Assembly (NCBI GenBank): GCA_001512985.1
Contig: LFRX01000033.1
Location: forward strand, 24,437 to 34,718
Direction of reading: 5' to 3'
Source of the DNA: Acholeplasmatales bacterium DTU056
Lineage (GTDB): Bacteria > Bacillota_I > Bacilli_A > ML615J-28 > CAG-698
Length of the DNA stretch: 10,282 nt
The notes below the pieces were generated by a model. That model worked only from the letters and a program-made list of their open reading frames with translations, was not told where the DNA came from and did no database searches. Shown here piece after piece: positions 7,590-10,282 of the stretch (its first letter is position 1; the number at the start of each line of letters is the position of its first letter). The translations under genes and the position numbers were made by a program.

Positions 7590-7615
7590 AGGAGGGATAA
7601 TAACGAACAAGAACA
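7590..7615 (+). promoter_or_regulatory. Unusually distant Shine-Dalgarno of ssb
   Basis: AGGAGGG (7590-7596) is the strongest Shine-Dalgarno in the window but lies 19 bases from the ATG at 7616, against four to thirteen elsewhere here. No ATG, GTG or TTG lies at normal distance, and the ssb frame is closed by TAA at 7601. The spacer includes a tandem hexamer, GAACAA twice (7605-7616), whose last base is the A of the start codon. The intended start is fixed by the conserved SSB N-terminus. Confidence 0.6.
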
Positions 7616-7936
7616 ATGCTTAATAATGTAATTTTAGTTGGAAGAACTGTTGACGAACCCAAATTAGTTACCTTAAAAGATGGAGTAGTAGTGTGTAATT
7701 TAACTTTGGCCGTAGTTCGCCCATTTAAAAGTCAAGATACAGGCGAATACGAGACTGATTTTATTCCAGTAGTATTATGGAGAGGGATTGCGGAATCGGT
7801 AGTGGAGTATTGTAAAAAAGGTTCTATTATTGGAGTTAAAGGCCGCTTGATGATGAAGTTTATTGAAGTAGACAACAAAAAGTATAAAACTATTGAAGTG
7901 ATTGGTGAAAGAGTAACTTTTATTAACTTAAAATAA
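7616..7936 (+). CDS. Single-stranded DNA-binding protein, short SsbB-like form
   Basis: 106-residue OB-fold protein. The N-terminus MLNNVILVGR is the classic bacterial SSB opening, followed by LTLAVVRPF (29-37), the DFIPVVLWRGIAE block (48-60, with Trp55) and KKGSIIGVKGRL (67-78), which is the conserved K-G-x-x-V-x-G-R-L signature. It should bind ssDNA as a tetramer. The protein ends directly after the OB fold (VTFINLK) with no disordered linker and no acidic DDDLPF-type tip, the part that recruits repair and replication proteins. That makes it like B. subtilis SsbB (about 113 residues, induced in competence), not the essential SsbA, which normally sits between rpsF and rpsR. It forms its own unit between two terminators. 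A competence role is inferred only from the short form; no ComK box was found. The start spacing is abnormal (see 7590-7615). Confidence 0.92.
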   Translation: MLNNVILVGRTVDEPKLVTLKDGVVVCNLTLAVVRPFKSQDTGEYETDFIPVVLWRGIAESVVEYCKKGSIIGVKGRLMMKFIEVDNKKYKTIEVIGERVTFINLK

Positions 7937-7984
7937 TTATTCCAATGCGTAAGCACTAAATATAATAACTCATTTTAGCACACC

Positions 7985-8013
7985 TAAGCGTTGCTAAGCA
8001 ACGCTTATTTTTT
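7985..8013 (+). terminator. Intrinsic terminator after ssb
   Basis: A 10-bp GC-rich stem, TAAGCGTTGC (7985-7994) with GCAACGCTTA (7998-8007), has a TAA triloop and is followed by six T (8008-8013). It is the strongest stem in the window, and it isolates ssb from the thyA unit. Confidence 0.93.
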
Positions 8014-8037
8014 ATGTTAAGTTTTTTACTTTGTTCT

Positions 8038-8066
8038 TTGTAAATTATAATCGTTTTTGGTATAAT
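8038..8066 (+). promoter_or_regulatory. Strong extended -10 promoter of thyA-folA-plsC
   Basis: TTGTAA (8038-8043), a 17-base spacer and TATAAT (8061-8066), with TG at 8058-8059 one base before the -10, make an almost ideal housekeeping-sigma promoter. Initiation is expected near 8073, leaving only about 14 bases of leader, nearly all of it the ribosome site AAAGAGGTGG (8073-8082). There is no room for a riboswitch or attenuator, so any control would act at the promoter. A second TATAAT at 8046-8051 has only a poor -35 and may be incidental. Confidence 0.8.
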
Positions 8067-8086
8067 GTTTTTAAAGAGGTGGAAAA

Positions 8087-8968
8087 ATGAAACAATATTT
8101 AGAATTTTTACGACATATACTAGCATATGGAACATATAAAGATGATCGTACTAAAACTGGCACCATTTCAACATTTGGCTATCAAATGCGGTTTGATTTA
8201 AATGAGGGATTTCCATTACTTACAACCAAAAAAGTGCACCTAAAATCAATAATTCATGAATTATTATGGTTCATTAAAGGAGATACTAATATTCGCTATT
8301 TAGTACAAAATGGTGTTCGTATTTGGAATGAATGGCCATATGAAAAATATAAATCTTCCCCTGATTATCAAGGCGAAACCATGGAAGAGTTTGTAGAAAA
8401 GATTAAGGAAGATGAGGAGTTTGCTAAAAAGTATGGAGATTTAGGACCAGTTTATGGACATCAATGGCGTCACTTTGATGGAGCAAATGGCGAATTTGTT
8501 GATCAACTAGCATGGGTGATTGACGAAATTAAAAGAAATCCTAATTCACGGAGATTAATTGTTAATAGTTGGAATGCTCCATACATTGATAAAATGGCAT
8601 TACCACCTTGTCATACTATGTTTCAATTTTATGTTCAAGATAATAAATTGTCTTGCCAATTATATCAACGTTCTGCCGATGCCTTTTTAGGAGTACCATT
8701 TAATATTGCTTCATATGCTTTATTAACTATGATGGTAGCCAAAGTATGTAATATAGAATTAGGTGAATTTATTCATACTATTGGTGATGCTCATATTTAT
8801 ACAAATCATTTAGATCAAGTTAAATTGCAGTTATCACGTGAACCACGTGAATTACCAAAAATGGAAATTATTCGAGATGTCAAAAGTATCGATGATTTCC
8901 AATATGAAGATTTTAAACTAACTAATTATAATCCTCATCCTGCTATTAAAGGAGTCGTTGCTGTCTAA
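8087..8968 (+). CDS. thyA: Thymidylate synthase (ThyA type)
   Basis: Folate-dependent enzyme that converts dUMP and methylene-tetrahydrofolate to dTMP and dihydrofolate. The 293 residues include, in order, DDRTKTGT (19-26, phosphate-binding Arg21), FPLLTTKKVH (42-51), ELLWFIKGDTNI (58-69), GPVYGHQWR (120-128), SRRLIVNSWN (154-163), the catalytic Cys175 in LPPCH, QRSADAFLGVPFNIASY (194-210), GDAHIYTNH (233-241) and the C-terminal closing segment IKGVVAV. An insert of some 35 residues at about 84-118 (PYEKYKSS through FAKKYGD) places it with the longer Lactobacillus casei-like enzymes and not the 264-residue E. coli form. All key residues are intact. The ATG at 8087 has AGGTGG four bases upstream. 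It is the first gene of its operon, and its stop overlaps the folA start. Confidence 0.98.
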   Translation: MKQYLEFLRHILAYGTYKDDRTKTGTISTFGYQMRFDLNEGFPLLTTKKVHLKSIIHELLWFIKGDTNIRYLVQNGVRIWNEWPYEKYKSSPDYQGETMEEFVEKIKEDEEFAKKYGDLGPVYGHQWRHFDGANGEFVDQLAWVIDEIKRNPNSRRLIVNSWNAPYIDKMALPPCHTMFQFYVQDNKLSCQLYQRSADAFLGVPFNIASYALLTMMVAKVCNIELGEFIHTIGDAHIYTNHLDQVKLQLSREPRELPKMEIIRDVKSIDDFQYEDFKLTNYNPHPAIKGVVAV

Positions 8969-9441
8969 TGATTTCAATTATAGTTGCTATTAGCAAAAAT
9001 AATGTGATTGGTAAAAATAATTCTTTACCATGGTATTATCCAAGTGATTTACAATATTTTAAAAAAACTACTTTAAATAAAAAAGTGGTCATGGGAAGAA
9101 AAACTTTCTATTCCATTTTAGAAAAAAACCACAAACCTCTACCGAATCGTACTAACATTGTCGTTACTCGAAATAAAGACTTTTCTTATCCAGGGGTTAT
9201 TGTAATTCATAATTTAATTGATTTCTTAAAACAACCTCACGAAGAAGAAATTTTTATAATTGGCGGAAAAGAAATTTATGAGCAAGCTTTGCCATATGTT
9301 GATAGGTTGTATATTACGCATATTGATGAGGCGTATGAGGGTGACACATACTTTCCAACAATTGATTTTTCACAATACCATTTAATTTCTAAACAAGATG
9401 ATGGAAAACTTTCATTTTGTGTTTATGAGAAGGTGAAATAA
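8968..9441 (+). CDS. folA: Dihydrofolate reductase
   Basis: NADPH-dependent enzyme that reduces dihydrofolate to tetrahydrofolate, regenerating the cofactor that ThyA oxidises; it is the target of trimethoprim. 157 residues, the normal bacterial length. Visible motifs are VAISKNNVIG (6-15), LPWYYPSDLQYFK (20-32, with the proton-donor Asp27), VMGRKTF (41-47, NADPH), the Arg61 position in LPNRTNIVVTR, FIIGGKEIY (96-104), YITHI (115-119) and EGDTYFP (124-130, with Thr126 supporting Asp27). No active-site residue appears lost; I cannot judge trimethoprim sensitivity. The ATG shares one base with the thyA stop (TAATG at 8966-8970). The nearest ribosome site, AAAGGAG (8948-8954), is 13 bases away inside thyA, so translation probably depends on coupling. 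thyA-folA is a very common pairing. Some annotations call this gene dfrA. Confidence 0.97.
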   Translation: MISIIVAISKNNVIGKNNSLPWYYPSDLQYFKKTTLNKKVVMGRKTFYSILEKNHKPLPNRTNIVVTRNKDFSYPGVIVIHNLIDFLKQPHEEEIFIIGGKEIYEQALPYVDRLYITHIDEAYEGDTYFPTIDFSQYHLISKQDDGKLSFCVYEKVK

Positions 9442-10282
9442 TGTTATTAATTAGTATTGTAGTTATTTCTATTTTATTAACTGCCAGTCTAGTTTATTTT
9501 CAAATATATCCTTTAAATCTTAATTTACTATGGAAAATTCCATTAACGCTAGTTGGTAGTTATTTTTGCTTATTAATTCTCATTGTTGGAACAATTATTC
9601 TATTGACATATATTATTCGACCAGTTGATAAAAAAAGTCGCTTTAGTCGCTTTTTAAGACGGATGAATGTTGAAGTGGCACAAATCGTAAATTTCTTCTT
9701 TGGAATTAGAATAAAAAAATATAATATGGATTTAATTCCGAAAGACCGAAAGTTTTTAGTAGTATCTAACCATCAATCAAATTTTGATCCATTAATTTTA
9801 ATAAACGTCTTGAAAGAGCCTAACTTGATTTTAATTATGAAAGATAATATTTTAAAAGTTCCTATTTTAAATCGCTGGTTAGTATCAGCAGGATTCTTAC
9901 CACTTGACCGCGAAAACAACCGAGAGGCTTTAAAAACAGTTTTAGAAGCATGTAACTGGGTAAGTGATGGATATACCTTAGGAGTATATCCAGAGGGAAC
10001 TCGAAGTAAGACTGGTCAATTACTGCCACTTCGCACAGGAATCTTTAAAGTTGCATTAAAAACCCAATGTCCAATTGTAGTATGTGCTTGTGATGGAATG
10101 TATAAAGTAAAAAAGAACTTTCCAATTTTACCAACAAAAATTTTCTTTAAAGTCTCAAAAGTTTTAACCTATGAGGAAATAAAAGACTTAAGCACAAATG
10201 AAATTGGAGAAATTGTTTCAAACATTATGAAACAAGATTTGGAAGAAGCAAGAAGTAAATATTCATATCTAAAAAATAAAAA
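9441..10282 (+). CDS. plsC: 1-acyl-sn-glycerol-3-phosphate acyltransferase (3' end outside window)
   Basis: Membrane-bound lysophosphatidate acyltransferase that makes phosphatidic acid for phospholipid synthesis. 280 codons are open to the window edge without a stop. The four acyltransferase blocks are present: NHQSNFD (110-116, NHx4D with catalytic His111 and Asp116), LPLDREN (153-159), YPEGTRS (183-189, the EGTR glycerol-phosphate site) and PIVVCACDG (211-219). Before them lies an N-terminal part of about 75 residues with two hydrophobic helices at about 2-20 and 34-59, ending in a basic patch (KKSRFSRFLRR). The E. coli enzyme has 245 residues, so this is somewhat longer, and the tail is charged (DLEEARSKYSYLKNK), suggesting the stop is close. 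The ATG overlaps the folA stop (TAATG at 9439-9443) and has AAGGTG (9430-9435) five bases upstream. Its acyl donor (acyl-ACP or acyl-CoA) cannot be told from the sequence. Confidence 0.93.
   Translation, partial: MLLISIVVISILLTASLVYFQIYPLNLNLLWKIPLTLVGSYFCLLILIVGTIILLTYIIRPVDKKSRFSRFLRRMNVEVAQIVNFFFGIRIKKYNMDLIPKDRKFLVVSNHQSNFDPLILINVLKEPNLILIMKDNILKVPILNRWLVSAGFLPLDRENNREALKTVLEACNWVSDGYTLGVYPEGTRSKTGQLLPLRTGIFKVALKTQCPIVVCACDGMYKVKKNFPILPTKIFFKVSKVLTYEEIKDLSTNEIGEIVSNIMKQDLEEARSKYSYLKNK

Noticed and set aside
7602..7609. AACGAACA resembling a ComX-type competence box (TACGAATA) near ssb
   Set aside because: Only a partial match, and it lies downstream of a perfect TATAAT and 6-7 bases before the start codon, too close to serve as a -10 for a message that carries the ribosome site.
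7480..7662. 60-codon minus-strand ORF spanning the ssb leader and 5' end
   Set aside because: It overlaps the ssb promoter and start, has no ribosome site that I could find, and its composition looks like random AT-rich translation.
7732..7956. 74-codon minus-strand ORF opposite ssb
   Set aside because: Shadow of the conserved SSB coding frame.

Overview
The window is a gene-dense, AT-rich stretch of bacterial chromosome (by eye about one third G+C). Every gene lies on the + strand and intergenic gaps are short. Strong AGGAGG-type ribosome sites, A/T-flanked intrinsic terminators, TATAAT promoters and a YmfF/YmfH-type M16 peptidase pair point to a low-GC Bacillota, perhaps near the Erysipelotrichia/Mollicutes side; that placement is inference. 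Tryptophan is written TGG throughout and no gene uses a TGA stop. I see no mobile element, CRISPR array, tRNA, rRNA or phage signal.

Layout. Positions 1-4398 hold the 3' part of ileS (isoleucyl-tRNA synthetase), an unrecognised 286-residue protein coupled to it by a TAATG stop/start overlap, then deoC (deoxyribose-phosphate aldolase) and deoD (purine nucleoside phosphorylase), closed by a terminator at 4368-4398. Positions 4466-7455 hold a ymfF-like (inactive) and a ymfH-like (zinc-site-bearing) M16 peptidase gene that overlap by 11 bases, then a small three-helix membrane protein and a terminator. Positions 7543-8013 hold a single-gene unit: promoter, a short SSB of the SsbB type, and a terminator. 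From 8038 a near-consensus extended -10 promoter with a very short leader drives thyA, folA (dihydrofolate reductase) and plsC (lysophosphatidate acyltransferase). These three are joined by two TAATG overlaps, and plsC runs off the window end.

How the genes fit together. DeoD and DeoC break down purine deoxynucleosides and the resulting deoxyribose phosphate; a phosphopentomutase is needed between them and is not in the window. ThyA makes dTMP and leaves dihydrofolate, which FolA reduces again, so these two form one functional cycle. PlsC makes phosphatidic acid and has no obvious link to them beyond co-transcription. The M16 pair resembles heterodimeric bacterial M16B proteases with one catalytic and one substrate-binding subunit.

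Most of the window is ordinary housekeeping sequence. The points worth a second look are the two unassigned proteins, the M16 pair without its usual Bacillus neighbour, an over-long Shine-Dalgarno spacing before ssb that contains a tandem hexamer, and the absence of TGA stops. I found no convincing evidence of an undescribed system.
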